64,000 bases of DNA, from positions 372,001 through 436,000 of the forward strand of contig CAVNZM010000012.1 of assembly GCA_963693365.1 (NCBI GenBank), written 5' to 3'. The position numbers were made by a program, and so were the translations under genes. The notes below the pieces were generated by a model. It was given only the letters and a program-made list of their open reading frames with translations, had not been told where the DNA came from and searched no databases. This DNA comes from Amoebidium appalachense. Taxonomy: Eukaryota > Ichthyosporea. Positions 42,678 to 63,725 of the stretch are shown in pieces. Numbering within the stretch: the first letter of the stretch is position 1; the number at the start of each line of letters is the position of its first letter.

Positions 42678-43362
42678 CACGACGCTGTGCATGTATGGGT
42701 GGTGGTGTGCATAGGTGGGTGGTGGATGTGTAGGACACTATGCACGTATTGCATGAACGGTTATGTATGTATGTATGGGCGATGGTCTGTGGACACTGCA
42801 TGTATGGATGATGATGTGTATGACTCGTTGGATGTATGGGTGGTGGTGCTAACACACAACATTCCATTTTTAGAAACTGTACTCTTTAGGTCGATCAAAG
42901 CAGCCAGCCCCCCTGAGGCCAGCAGCAAGGAAACTGTAGCCACTATCCAATTTGGTGTGGCCTCCACACCGGCACGTTGGCCCCTGGGCAGTGTCGGCAC
43001 AAACACCCCATCCACAAAGCACACAGCAAAAACTCTCGGTACATACTGCCTTTCCTCCTCCGTCCTCCTCCCCCCTCCCCCCCTTCCCCCCACCCCCTTC
43101 CTCCCACACCCCACCCTCCACCCACCCTGAACACCACCCAGCCACCCATCACACCACACCATTCACATATAGACCGTGCAATGGCTATGAATCGACCTTG
43201 GCCATGTGCATGCATAGCCCCCCTACTGCCACCAGCACGTTTCCGCTTCAAGAGACTAACATTGTGCCGTTTGGAGTATGCTTAGACCACGCTTCTTGAC
43301 ATGGGGATAGTGAAAGCAGCACGAATGCAGGCAGGGTGATTGTACTTCTTTTTTTTGTGTGT

Positions 43363-43393
<31 letters not shown>

Positions 43394-43797
43394 GGGGGGG
43401 AGAGGGGGACTTCAACAACATTATATTTCTTTCGGCAGAAAATACCTCGGCAGCCATTTGCTCTTTTTGGGCAGTTTGTTTTGTTGTGCCCCCCCCCCCC
43501 CCCCCTCCCCTCCCCCCCCCCCCCCCCCCCCCCCCCCCCGCGCACACACACACGCACCCAGCATACCAGCCAACCCCAAATGACCCTTCAACCCCTCCGG
43601 GGAAATACGTTTTGACACACGGAGTCAAACTACACAGCTATCCGATTTCTAACCCCTCCCCCCCCCCCCCCCCCCCCCCCCCCCCAGGAATAGTCAAGAT
43701 CGAATTTTAAACACCAACATCACTACATACCCACACACCTGCGCATGCTCTCGCACACAGACACACTCGCATACACACTCACGCACACACACGCGCA

Positions 43798-43865
<68 letters not shown>

Positions 43866-43949
43866 CTGCCACTAAGACCCGCCGCCTTGGTGACCCCAAG
43901 AGCAAGTACAGGCAGACTTGGGCAGAGAGCCCTCGCCTGCGCCGTTGAA
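42476..43949 (+). CDS. Exons of an uncertain basic, low-complexity protein
   Basis: Segment A runs 42476 to about 42625 (QEPLARPEIMHQEPLAHE then Lys/Pro-rich) and ends at a GTATCC donor. Segment B runs 42890-43038 (SIKAASPPEASSKETVATIQ ... TPSTKHTAKTL) and ends at GTACAT. They join in phase 2. A terminal exon at 43878-43949 follows a (CA)n array and reads TRRLGDPKSKYRQTWAESPR then a basic end and TGA. Its phase does not match B directly, so an exon may be missing between them. The protein is basic and probably disordered, with no recognised domain. Two models are possible: a separate gene starting at the ATG at 42504, or extra tail exons of the upstream kinase, whose last exon could splice on in the correct phase from 40309. 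The AATAAA at 40517 favours a separate gene. Confidence 0.42.
43799..43861. repeat. (CA)n array before the terminal exon of the basic protein gene
   Basis: A pure (CA)n tract of about 62 bp lies 16 bp before the predicted exon at 43878, matching the repeat-at-acceptor pattern seen in the kinase gene. Confidence 0.8.
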
Positions 43950-45185
43950 AAATCACACTGCCTGTGTGCAACGCACCAAAAGTCTGGTGGATATAAATGA
44001 ATACTGGTATATTGACTTGGAAAATTTAATGTGTCTTATAGTTACTGTAGTTGTATCTGCACGAAACCTAGTGGAAAGAAAGACGCTAAATAATGATGAC
44101 CGGTTTGTGTAGAGGTCAAGGTTGACGTACGCTGTACATTACATACCTGGTTGGAGGAAGTTGAAGTGTGCACGTGTGATTCGGCTGCATGTGGAAGAGG
44201 CATAAAGGAAGTAGGTGAGCTATGCAGTACGATATCGCGCTTGGAAGTCACACCGTGGATATGATAGGGAGCTTCCCCTGAGGAAAGTGCTGGCTGGTAG
44301 CCCTTCATGCTTCATAGCGACTGATTGAAACGAACAATCATTGAAAAAGCAGTACACTCATCACCTCCACTTTCTGGAATTACCTTCAGTGTGTTTTCCT
44401 GCCGGCCCCCGGGCAATCATCGGCATTACCACATGCTCCTTGTTATAGTACCACGTGTGTTTGCAAGGTACTTTTGCCCCATTGGAAAAGAGGGGCCGGG
44501 GGTGGGGGGGGGGGGGGGGGGGGGGGGGAGGGGGGGGGATGGGGGAGGGGGTGTCCAGGTGGTTCTGGTTTGGATACCGGAATAAGGGGCGGGTTGAACG
44601 GTGTGGGTGCATATGTACACAACTGAGAGGCCTTGCGCGTGTGTGTGTTTGTTTCTGTGTGCCACCGTACCGTCCACGGGTGTGGTCGGTAGGACAACCA
44701 ATCATTGAATGGTTTGGCAAGCCAAAAAAAGCAAACTTGTTATGAATATTCTGATTGGTCTAAAATTGCCTTCCATATATGGTGATGGCTCAGCTCTCGC
44801 GGACTCAAGAAACAGCCTGCGATGATTTGATTCGACCAAACGGGACTCTTGGCGGAACTCCTGACTCGTGCTGAGTCTGCTTAGAGCAAAATTCATGCAT
44901 GACTCCCAGAAATATAATATGTTGGAGGGAGGATGGAGCATATATACCAAAACGCCTCGCAATAATATAATGTGAACGTATTTGACTAGGTTAGTAGCAT
45001 GTTTTGAACAAGCAGCCTCAGATCTCTAGAGGCCACTGAGTAGTCTGAGCGTCAAGTCTCAGTTGACACTTGACCTTCAGAACGATTGGTGTACAATCAG
45101 CGTGGCTCATATGTAGACAACAATTTTAGAGAAGGGCAAACCTGTGCATGGAAATGGTTCCCCCAATCGCTTGTTGTTTCCGCCA
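43950..45185. other. Intergenic region with poly-G tract and CCAAT boxes
   Basis: Poly-G lies at 44503-44538. CCAAT/ATTGG motifs occur at about 44698-44702, 44754-44758 and 45084-45088. No exon is supported. Confidence 0.4.
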
Positions 45186-45448
45186 GACCAACCTCCGCAT
45201 CTACCATTTTAGACAACATCGAGGATGATCCAATCGAGGATTTCGATGGCCCCGTCATGGCTCTTGAAATTCTCGAATCAATCAAATGATCGAGGGATTG
45301 ACGTTATTCTGACGTTTTTGTTAACAAATGACGTCATATCCTCGATCGCTTGATGTTCGAGAATAAGAGCCGCGTCAGGGCCATCCGAAATCCTCGATCG
45401 GATCATCCTCGGTCGGGGCTTAAAATGGTAGATACGGAGGTAGGTTTA
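45186..45448. mobile_element. Imperfect foldback element with about 120-bp arms
   Basis: The left arm (about 45186-45310) and the reverse complement of the right arm (about 45328-45448) share blocks in the same order: ATCTACCATTTTA, CGAGGATGATCC, ATCGAGGATTTCG, GGCTCTT, TTCTCGAA, CGAGG and GACGT. Divergence is spread along the arms. The centre is about 18 bp, so the transcript would form one long hairpin. There is no coding capacity. Confidence 0.62.
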
Positions 45449-46013
45449 ACCTCTTGAGGCTTGGACTAATTGATTTGGACGGGTCCCTAAACAGCTCTAT
45501 TGCGGCTCAAAATCGATAGAAAAAGATCAAATAAATTGCATATGCCGACAGGTATATGTCTTACCTACATACGTTACTAAGATGATTTGTGGAAAATATC
45601 ATTATTTCGTATACTTTTATATCTGTTTCTGAAGTGACTTTCGAGATTTTGAGAAAATCTTGTAGTTGCCATCGACCGCCGACTGAGGTCGACCAATCAG
45701 GTTTTTTCATTCGGAGCCATTTTCAGAATGGTCCAATCAGAGGATTGCATTGACAGCATTTCGATGTCAACATTGACTCGTCAAGCCGGCAAGCACCCTT
45801 TGTAGTTACACCATATACAAGGTATCGCTATTAGAGTAAAGTTCAATTTTTTTTTGCATAAGACGAAGGATAAGTGTATAATCTAATCCCGTGCTATTTT
45901 TATTTGGCTAGTTCCTATCAGTTTCATGCTCACATTAGAGCACAAACTGACTCATGTCGTTGTCAGTTGACTAGGTGTCAATCTCGTGAAATTTACGCTC
46001 CTCAAGAGGTTAA
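45446..46013. repeat. Perfect 14-bp inverted repeat flanking 540 bp
   Basis: TTAACCTCTTGAGG at 45446-45459 is matched by CCTCAAGAGGTTAA at 46000-46013. The interior is AT-rich and non-coding, with ATTGG/CCAAT motifs near 45695-45735. It could be a second small terminal-inverted-repeat element next to the foldback; no target duplication is clear. Confidence 0.45.
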
Positions 46014-46212
46014 GGCCTCGTGAAGTTCTCCACTAGATAAGAAAAGAAAGAAATTTACAGAAGCTGTTGTGTTTAAAAATTTATTTATATACACAACGCG
46101 CATACATATATCTATATATAGCACGGCTATAGTACTCTAAATACGATATCGAGATACAGGTTCCCTTTGCGAAGATCCATTTTTTTGCCGTCTTCTGACC
46201 TGTTCCTGTGCC

Positions 46213-46222
46213 ACTATATATA
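46213..46222 (+). promoter_or_regulatory. TATA box upstream of the small 61-residue gene
   Basis: ACTATATATA lies about 175 bp before the ATG at 46392, inside otherwise non-repetitive sequence. Confidence 0.4.
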
Positions 46223-46391
46223 GAGTTGGATCAGCATCTCAGCATCAGTTTGACCCGCCCCCCATGGCCACACAAGCGTAAGCAGACTGTACAAGCAACC
46301 AAGTGCAGTTTTCACTGGCCTTAACCTTCCCGTTTCTGGCCCGAGGCACATGGCACCCCATCTTTGGGCATTGATTTCACCTGCAGACACC

Positions 46392-47326
46392 ATGCCCGTA
46401 AGTAATAATTCATTCCTCATCATATCATGATATATATCAGGCGTCCGAGACTATGGCTATGGCCTTTTACTCTGTTCTCTTGAATCAAAGTGTGGCTGGA
46501 GGCTTTCTTTTGCTCACAGGATAAACAACTGATGTGTCTTCTTGCGTACCCTGTGTTAGTCCAAGAGTTGCAATTGGTGTGGAAAAGGCTCTGCCTTTTC
46601 CTTTTCAATGCTCTACATATGCAGTGTCACATTAATTACAGCAGTGTGCCAAAATGAGAGGGTTCTTGATCATTGATGTTTTATTAGGCTAGCACCCACC
46701 TGCATATGGCCATGAAAGGATAAGGTGTTGCAACAAATACCACCAAGAACTAAGCACTCCACAAGCCGCGGCCGTACATATATTTACGTGCTCCGCCGAC
46801 TCGGAGCGCGCAGGTTCAGTGTTTCGTACATACATACGTGTCTCCACTTTAAATTTGTTTGGCCATCGAATGTCCCCTTAATTAATTCTGCTATCCCAGT
46901 CATGGAATGTCTACACGGCACCCAAACACTCCAGTACTATATCGTACTAAATGTATTCACAGCAACCCCTTCCCCCCCCCCCCCCCCCCCCCCTCCCTCC
47001 CCCCCCCCCCCCCCCCCCCCTCCCCCCCCCCTCCGTCTTCCCCTGTCCGGCCCGCCCCACGCACACACAAATGTACACAAATATCCACCCACCCCCACCC
47101 CCCACGGCCTCCACTCACCCACTCGGCCATCCACTCATGGCCACAGGAGCCCAAGCCCAGCAACGAGCAGCAGCAGGAGCGACCCTCACATCCTGCAGCC
47201 GAGAAGCACAGTGTGGCCTCACACCCTGCTGGGGAGCACAGCGAGAGCACCGTGACACGGCTCATCCGCAGGCTGAGTGACACCATCCCTGCCCCCAACC
47301 CCATCTTCGACAACCCCGGCACATGA
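46392..47326 (+). CDS. Candidate 61-residue protein, start codon in a two-codon coding exon
   Basis: ATGCCC at 46392-46397 is followed directly by a consensus GTAAGT donor. The second exon, 47147-47326, follows a CCACAG acceptor after a poly-C tract and joins in phase 0. The product is MP plus 59 residues: a hydrophilic Gln/Glu/Pro/His-rich part (EPKPSNEQQQERPSHP), then STVTRLIRRLSDTIPAPNP and IFDNPGT at the end. The RLIRRLSDT segment could be an amphipathic helix and RRLSDT resembles a basophilic kinase site. No known family is recognised. An AATAAA lies at 47727-47732. Exon 2 has clear coding character; the two-codon first exon is less certain, and an alternative upstream exon is possible. 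Confidence 0.45.
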
Positions 47327-51403
<4,077 letters not shown>

Positions 51404-51409
51404 TTTATT
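51404..51409 (-). terminator. Poly(A) signal AATAAA (minus strand) of ETFA
   Basis: TTTATT on the plus strand lies 89 nt past the ETFA stop codon (51498). Confidence 0.6.
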
Positions 51410-51497
51410 CGATGTTTGGCCACGTTTGCCACGGCCAGGCTACATTCGGCTAACTACATACAACATATATGGCTATAAATGGCACGCTGCCATTGGC

Positions 51498-56399
<4,902 letters not shown>

Positions 56400-57053
56400 G
56401 TTTGCGAGATTAGGGTTAACAGTAGCGACAGCACGGGGAAAACTGCACACAAAGAGAGGGCACCGGCGTGATAATCCTGGCGGCCTGTTCACACGAATGA
56501 TGCTCACAAGCCCAAAGTCACGTGAGCCGCGTCACCATCAGACAAATTCGCTAATCTTTGTACGTGATATTTATCAGCTGTGATTGGCAGTCATAGTTTA
56601 TGTACAGCGCGTGGATTGGTTGTGCCTGAGCACCGTTGATGACGGTCAGCCTTTAGCTGACGATGTCCCCGTTGATGGACATTAGCATGAGTACTCAGGG
56701 GTTTAACATAAAAATTCAATGTTTATTAAGAATATGGTTTTTGGAGTTTAATTTAGAGTCTTTTATATGAGGTTTGCGTTGTGTAGGGAAATATAGCAGT
56801 CCGGGTGGACGATGCCTTCCCCAAGGGTTGTAAATTGTTTGTGAGCCTATGCCTAAATAAGGCTAAGGTATTCGCAACTGGCGATATCCAAAGAAGCATG
56901 AGCCAATCAACCGTTTTGGCGCGCCATTTACTCTATTGAATTTTGCCAATTGCGCGGCTGCTCAGTCAAATATTTATCGGTCGCTATATACTCACCTTTC
57001 TGCTTCGCTCAATACGGCGCACGGCCCATGCTCAGTGCGTTGAAAGTCCACAC
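56400..57053. promoter_or_regulatory. Divergent promoter region between ETFA and ETFDH
   Basis: This 654-bp gap separates the ETFA start codon (minus) from the proposed ETFDH start codon (plus) and is free of microsatellites. It contains ATTGG at 56583-56587 and 56615-56619, CCAAT at 56903-56907, and TTTTGGCGCG (56914-56923), an E2F-like site inside the palindrome GGCGCGCC. There is a weak TATA-like GCTATATACT near 56981. The layout suggests a shared bidirectional promoter; co-regulation is inferred. Confidence 0.6.
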
Positions 57054-59932
57054 ATGCGGCGAGCATTGGGCCTGTTTATAAATTCCGCCGGCTGGTTTCA
57101 CACAACTCAGAAAGTGCTACACACAGAGGTTGGAGCAGCGACTGAGGAGGTGCGGACAGGAGAAGATGGGCAAAGTGTGGGGGTTGGGAGTTGAGGTGGG
57201 CGGTTGGGTGTTACGGTGTGTGATGGTGGGTGGGTGGGAAGGGGTAGGGAGGGAAACGAGGGGGTAAGGGCGTTGGGTTAGGGGAAAAAGAGGAGGAACC
57301 TGACATAGAGGTGTTTGAAAAAGCCATGCATACCTCTTGGTCGGTGTGCGCAAGAGCTGTGCTTGTACGTCTACGTGTACGTCCCTGTGCCCATATGCGC
57401 GGGCTACTGTGGTCAGTTTTGTGTGCTCTCGGACACGCACAGGTGTGGGAGGCTGTGCCTGCACGTGTATGTGTCTGCATCTGGGCATGCTGTTCGAGGA
57501 GGGGTGCATGAGTTTTGGAAAGGGATTGGGCTGCTTGATGTTTGGATTGCCCAACACTCAGGTAGAGAAAGGAGTGGAGGTGGTGGTGGGGGCAGGTGAG
57601 GGGGAAGGGGGGAAGGGGGGGGGGGGTTAAGGGGCTTTACTGGCTGTGTCTCAGTATTTTTGTGTGGCATATATGCTGGTTTCTGTGTGAGAGGGGTTAT
57701 CTGTATATTCTCCATTGCTGGAAAGGGGTTGTTGTTTAAAGACGAAGGAGGGTGTAGGGTCAAAAAAACAAGGGCTTATGTGAGCCATGTTGTCCAGAAT
57801 GATGCTCCAACAAGTATTTGTTGCGGGCACAGCCCACGTAAGGACAGCAGCTGTTGGAGCCGTCTTTGTGAAGGTGGGTTGAGCTGCTGTGTTGCTACAG
57901 TGAGAGCAGAGGGGTGGTTGTGTGTAGGTGGGGCGAGTATGGAGAGATTGTATGTGCTTGCTTGTTTGGGGGAGGGAAAGGGGGAAGAGGGGAGTGGGGG
58001 GGGGGGGGGGGGGGTGCTGAGGAAGGGGAGAAGGAGAGTGCTTGGAGAGAGATGTTGGAACCTGGAAAAGGGAGGAGGAGAAGGGGAGTGATTGTATGTG
58101 CTTGCTTGTTTGGGGGAGGGAAAGGGGGAAGGGGGAGTGTGTGTGTGCGTGGGGGGGGGGGGGGGGGGGGGGGTGCTGAGGAAGGGGAGAAGGAAAGTGC
58201 TTGGAGAGAGGTTTTGGAACCTGGAAAAGGGAAGACCAGAATGGTGGAGTTGGATAGGGCTGGGGTTGAGTACGCTTTCGAGCAATGATATTGGAGTACT
58301 AGTATTAAGAGGTTTAATTGGTTTAACAGAAGGTTACGAGAGAAGGGGTAGATTTACCTGGCAACACGTCATGGTAGTGCTCGGAAAGAAGCTTGGGGGA
58401 GGGAGGGGTTTGGGGAAGTGAGAGAGAGAGTGTGTGTGTGGTTCCGAGCGGGGGGAGGGGGGGTGGGGAGGAGAGAGAGGGAGAGAGAGACAGTTAAGCT
58501 GATATCTCTGGTAGACGTGAAGCGTTAAGTCTGTTAGGTCCATAACATCTATAACCCTAGGGATAGCTTGCCTCTTTGCCTGCCCCCCCCCCCCCCTCCC
58601 CCCCCCTCCCCCCAGGGAAGTATCGACTTAGGTATCGACGGGGGAGCTTCCTAGAAGCCCCGTCTCCTGAGTTCCTATCTATATTTTTCTTGCTTCTGCT
58701 TACTGCTGCAACTTTAACCCCCGGCCTTTCCCACTGCCCTTGCCTGCATAAGCAACCCTGCTCGTCTCTGATCAAGACGGGTGACCTACTCATGTTCAAG
58801 TGAAACAGTATCTGAGTTGGGTTTCGTTAACGAGGGGAATAGGTCGAAACTCGGGTACTGTGGATGACGTGGGCCCCCCCTGAGGATGGGCTCTGCTTAT
58901 TATGCATACTCTTTATGTATGGCTTGCATTCTGCATCGTGTTATCCGTTTGTTCTTGTGTACTTCGTACTTTTTGACGCATTCAAAACCCCCCTCGCGCC
59001 CCGCCCGGTCGGCGTTGTTCTTCTACCCTCCTTTTGCAATGGCCACTGTCTCCTTTGACCCCCCCCCCCCCCCCCCCCCACCCACCACCCCTTCCCCGGC
59101 TCCGCCCTTTCCCCTGAACAAGAAAAAGTGCACCCTCCCCGCTCTCACGAGAAAAGCTGCAACCTCTACTAACCCCACCTCACGTCACACAGGCTCGCGG
59201 CTATGCTACAGCAACACCCAAAATCACCACACACTACACCAAGAACCCCCGTGACAAGGATCCACGATGGGAGGGGGTGGACATGGAACGATATGCCGAC
59301 GAGGCTGATGTTGTGATTGTCGGGGGTGGGCCTGCGGGCCTGTCTGCGGCTATTCGCATCAAGCAGCTGTGCCAGGCGCAGGAGAAGGAGGTGCGGGTGT
59401 GTGTTGTTGAGAAAGCAGTCGAGATTGGCATGCACACACTCTCGGGTGCAGTGCTTGAACCCTCGGCACTGAGTGAGCTGATTCCTGACTGGAAGGAGAG
59501 AGGGGCGCCCTTGAACACACCGGTCAAGGACGACCTGTTCACACTGCTGACCCCCAAGGCCCACATCCCCATTCCCCATCACTTCCTGCCGGCCTTCCCC
59601 CTGCACAACAATGGCAACTACATTGTGCGGCTGGGCAACTTTGTCAGGTGGCTGGGCCAGCAGGCAGAGGAGTTGGGTGTGGAGATCTACCCGGGCACAG
59701 CAGCCGCAGAGGTGTGTGGGTGTGTGTGTGTGTGTGTGCAAGGAGTGGGGAGGGGGTGGTGGTGGTGGTGGGTGGGGGGGGGGGGAGGAAGGGGAAGAGA
59801 ACGTCGGGAGGATGCTTTCGATTCACCATGTTAAGGACACTTACGTATTTGAAGCAGGAAGTGATGAGTGGCTGGTGGTGGTTGGTTGTGGTCGATGTGG
59901 TATGTGTGTAGGGGGTTAAAGGGTGGGTGTGT

Positions 59933-59978
<46 letters not shown>

Positions 59979-60189
59979 AGAAGGCAGGAGAGAGTGTGCA
60001 TGTAGGTTCAAGTGGAAACAGAAGTGCAATGTTCATGCACTGTCTGACGTGGGTGGTGTCGGCAGGTGCTGTACCACGAGGACGGCAGTGTCAAGGGTGT
60101 GGCCACGACCGACATGGGCATTGCAAAGGACGGCAGCCCCAAGGACTCCTTCCAGAGGGGCATGGAGCTGCACGCCAAGGTGTGTGTGT

Positions 60190-60220
<31 letters not shown>

Positions 60221-62008
60221 GGGAGGGAGGAGGGGGAGGGGGAGGGGGTGAAGGGGGGGAAAGGGGGGGGGGGGGGGGGGGGGAGTTGGGTCGTGGGAGT
60301 TGTGGGTGGATCGAGGGAGATGGTAGTGTCGGTAGGAGGGTGAGGGGGAGGGTTGCCGTTGGAGCTTCGATGCTGGGTGAATGAGAATTAAGCAGAGGCG
60401 GGTGTGTATGTGGTCGAGGCATGGGTGGGGAAGAGGGGGAGGGAGGGTTCTCCGGTGGGGGGGAAGGGGGGGAAGGGAGGGGTTAGCAAGCTGGGAAGGT
60501 GTTTGTTTGTCTTTGTTGTGGAAGGGGGGGGGGGGGGGGGGAGGGGGGAAGGACACACGGCACCTACATGTTGCTGGTGGTAGCATGGAGGGTGTTTGGA
60601 TACCTTGCCTGTCTGGGTGAGGGTTCTAATATGCTACGTGTTGTGCAGGTGACGATGTTTGCGGAGGGCTGCCACGGGCACCTGACCAAGGGCCTGTTCA
60701 AAGCCTTCAACCTGCGCGAGGGTGCTGCCCCCCAGACGTATGGTATCGGCATCAAGGAGCTGTGGGAGGTCGACCCCAAGAACCACCAGTATGCCAACCC
60801 CCCCCCCCCCCCTCCAACCACCACCCCTCGGGGATCCTTGCTCGTAAGAGCGATTGACACCTCTGTTTGCATGTCGTTCCCCTTTTCCATCGTCTTTCAC
60901 ACATTTAACTCAACTGTGTCCCATCGTGCCTGTATGCTTGAGACCCCCCCGCCCCCCTCCCCCCCTCCCCCGGCCCCCCTTGCTCAGCAGGTGTGGTAAC
61001 CAACGGCTTTGCCTGCACGTGCACAGCTCTGCATTGCTTCTTGAGTAGTGCACGAGAGTCATCGACGAGGGGAGGGGGATGGGGTTTGACGTAGAGATTC
61101 AGGGGGACCTAGTGATGAGAATGACTGGATGTAGCAATGTTGTGATCGAGGGACTGAACTGTGATGAAATGGGGAGGAGGGGAAGGGGAAACGATTTTGG
61201 GCTGGAATGATGTTATGTTTTCCCGGGGGGGGGAGGGAGGGAGGGAGAGGGCATGGTGGCTGGAAGGATGATATGAGGATGTGGGGTGTGACAGCTGACG
61301 GGGGTGGGGGCATGCAGGCCTGGGCGTGTTGAGCACACGGTTGGGTGGCCCATGGAGAAGACCACGTACGGAGGGTCTTTCATTTACCACCTGGACGAGG
61401 GCCCCTTGGTGGCCTGCGGGTTTGTGGTGGGCCTGGACTACAAGAACCCCTACCTGAGCCCCTTCAAGGAGTTCCAGCGCTGGAAGGTTAGAGCAACACA
61501 CAAGCCACATGGCTATACATACTGAGGACTGGTGGTCGGTTGTTATTCGTGAATGGTACTATGCTGAAACGTCTGCGTGGTGGTCGCTTTTTGTGTGTGT
61601 GTTTGGGGAGGGGTGTGTGTGGGGGGGGGGGGGGGGGGGGGGGGGGGGAATGAGAGCTCAAGGGTTTGCGGGTTGGTGTGTGTTGGAAAGGGGACTGACA
61701 GGGTTTGGCTGCAGACACACCCGCACATTGCCAAGCAGCTGGAGGGAGGCACCCGCATTGCCTACGGTGCAAGGGCCCTGAACGAGGGTGGCTACCAGGT
61801 AAGGAGAGGGGGGGAGGGGGGGGGGAGGTGGGGGATGGGCGATGAGTCAGGGGCTTGGGTAGGGGGATGGGCGGGGGGGGGGGGGGGGGGGAGGGGGATG
61901 GATGGCCTACTTAAGGATAGGCAGGTGGGATGGGAGGGTAAGCTGGATGGTATATGGGAACAGGGCGTTGTGTGTGGGTTGTTGAGGGTTGTGTATGTGT
62001 GTATTTAT

Positions 62009-62039
<31 letters not shown>

Positions 62040-62322
62040 AGGAGAAGGGGGAGGGAACGGAGGGTGGTTATGCTGTATGTGGAGTGGGGCTGGGGGACGA
62101 GGTGGGTTTGGGAATAGTGGGTTGTGGGGTTGCACTCTTCTTTTTTGGGGGGGGGTGTGGGGGAAGGGGGGGGGGGAGGAGGGAGGGGGCGGGGGAGAGA
62201 GATAGAGAGAGAGTGTGTGTGTGTGTCTGGGGACGTTTCACTTTGCATATGTGTGAAGGGGAAGTTTTGTTACACGAAGGGAAAGCAGGCACACCCCTCC
62301 TTTCTTTCTTTCCTTCTTTCTT

Positions 62323-62358
<36 letters not shown>

Positions 62359-63581
62359 TTGATTGAACATAACTCTATTTCAGAGCATTCCCAAGTGTGT
62401 GTTCCCCGGCGGTGCCCTCATCGGTTGTACGGCTGGCTTCCTCAACGTGCCCAAGATCAAGGGTAAGTCCCCCCAGCCATTCTTTCCTTAATATTTGCGT
62501 GTGGGATCTGCATAGTGATGGGGATAGATGTGTGCTTGTGGGATATACAGGGTGATGGGGATATATGGGTGTGCCTGTGGGATATGCATGGATGAGGATA
62601 TATGGGTGTGCCGGTGGGATATGCATATATGGGCATATGAGTGTGCCTGTGGGATATGCATAAACGGGGATATGTGGGTGGTGCCTGTGGGATACGCAGG
62701 ATGATAGAGATATATGGGTGTTTCTTTCCCGATATGCGGACCAGTGATATGATGAATGGATGTACACTGACTGTTTCCCGACTGCAGGCACGCACTTGGC
62801 CATGAAGACGGGTATGATTGCTGCCGAGTGTGCTTTCGACGCTATCACCAACGGCACAGACATCCATCTCGACTCCGGGTACGTGCCTTGCTTCCCTTGT
62901 ACAATGGAAGAAGACACCACACACCATGCACACACACCGGCATGCCACACAAACACATGTTCGACATCCAAGTCCTTGGATCTGATATGTCTGGTTGCTT
63001 TAGGTAGTTGCATGCCCACAGGCACATCCCCAATCTAATCAATGCAAGTGCCTGGCTGTTGTTGGACTTCCCCCCCCCCCCCCCCCCCCCTCCCCCTCCC
63101 CCCTCCCCCCTCTCCCCCCCGCCCCAATCAATTAGTGAATGGTGTGCTGAATGGAGGTAACCAGGGCTATTCAACTGGACTCTTACGATGAACGGCTCAA
63201 GAACTCCTCCGTCTACCAGGAACTCAAGGTGAACATGACCCCCTATTTTTTTACCAAGCATGCACATGTTCGTATCTCGCGTTGCGTTGCTATAGCTCTT
63301 TGAGAAGAAGGAAACACGGATGAATGCTCTCAACAATCGTACTGCGCTGTCATGATATTCTTTCTGACTTGGTGTTTGGCACAGGGCGTTCGCAATGTTC
63401 GGCCAGCGTTCAACACGCCCTTGGGTCTGTACGGTGGGCTACTCTACACTGGTGTTGTGCACTATCTGCTGAGGGGCAAGGAGCCCTGGACCCTGCAGCA
63501 CCACGGCCCTGACTCGGAGGCCCTGCTGCCCGCCAAGGAGTGCGCACCCATCGAGTATCCCAAGCCCGACAACAAGCTCAG
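57054..63581 (+). CDS. ETFDH: Electron transfer flavoprotein-ubiquinone oxidoreductase, 3' end outside window
   Basis: Exons: 57054-57128 (5' exon, tentative), 59193-59711, 60066-60179, 60649-60788, 61318-61486, 61715-61798, 62384-62462, 62788-62878, 63165-63228 and 63385-63581. Phases agree throughout, giving about 510 residues of an expected 610-620. The enzyme sits on the inner mitochondrial membrane and passes electrons from ETF to ubiquinone. Visible are [20 protein letters not shown], the FAD Rossmann motif [143 protein letters not shown] and [10 protein letters not shown]. The C-terminal 4Fe-4S cysteines lie beyond the window. The first exon reads a presequence-like [19 protein letters not shown]; its donor could be 57129 or 57114. 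Confidence 0.94.
57948..58237. repeat. Tandem duplication of about 143 bp in ETFDH intron 1
   Basis: Two consecutive copies begin ATTGTATGTGCTTGCTTG and contain GGGTGCTGAGGAAGGGGAGA and TTGGAACCTGGAAAAGGG. The first starts at 57948 and the second at 58091. They differ mainly in the length of a central poly-G tract and a (GT)n insert in copy 2. Confidence 0.88.
58858..58993 (+). repeat. Dispersed repeat copy B (ETFDH intron 1)
   Basis: This copy matches the reverse complement of 54270-54404 and lies in the transcribed orientation of ETFDH. It differs by small indels, for example four extra T after GTACTTCGTAC. Confidence 0.85.
62495..62740. repeat. Minisatellite in ETFDH intron 7
   Basis: About six degenerate units of roughly 35-37 bp share GTGGGATATGCA and TATATGGGTGTGCC blocks. 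Confidence 0.8.
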
Positions 63582-63693
63582 GTAGAAATTGGGTCCTGCA
63601 GATCGTCCTTGCATGTGGGGTGTGTGGGTGTTGTGGTGGTGTCGGGGGTTTGGGCTGGGCTTGGGCTTGGGGTGTGTGTTCGAAGGGGGAAGA

Positions 63694-63725
<32 letters not shown>

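Noticed and set aside
59038-59089. ATG at 59038 as the ETFDH start (MATVSFD then poly-Pro)
   Set aside because: It runs straight into a poly-C tract, has no usable donor before the 59193 exon and lacks a presequence, unlike 57054.
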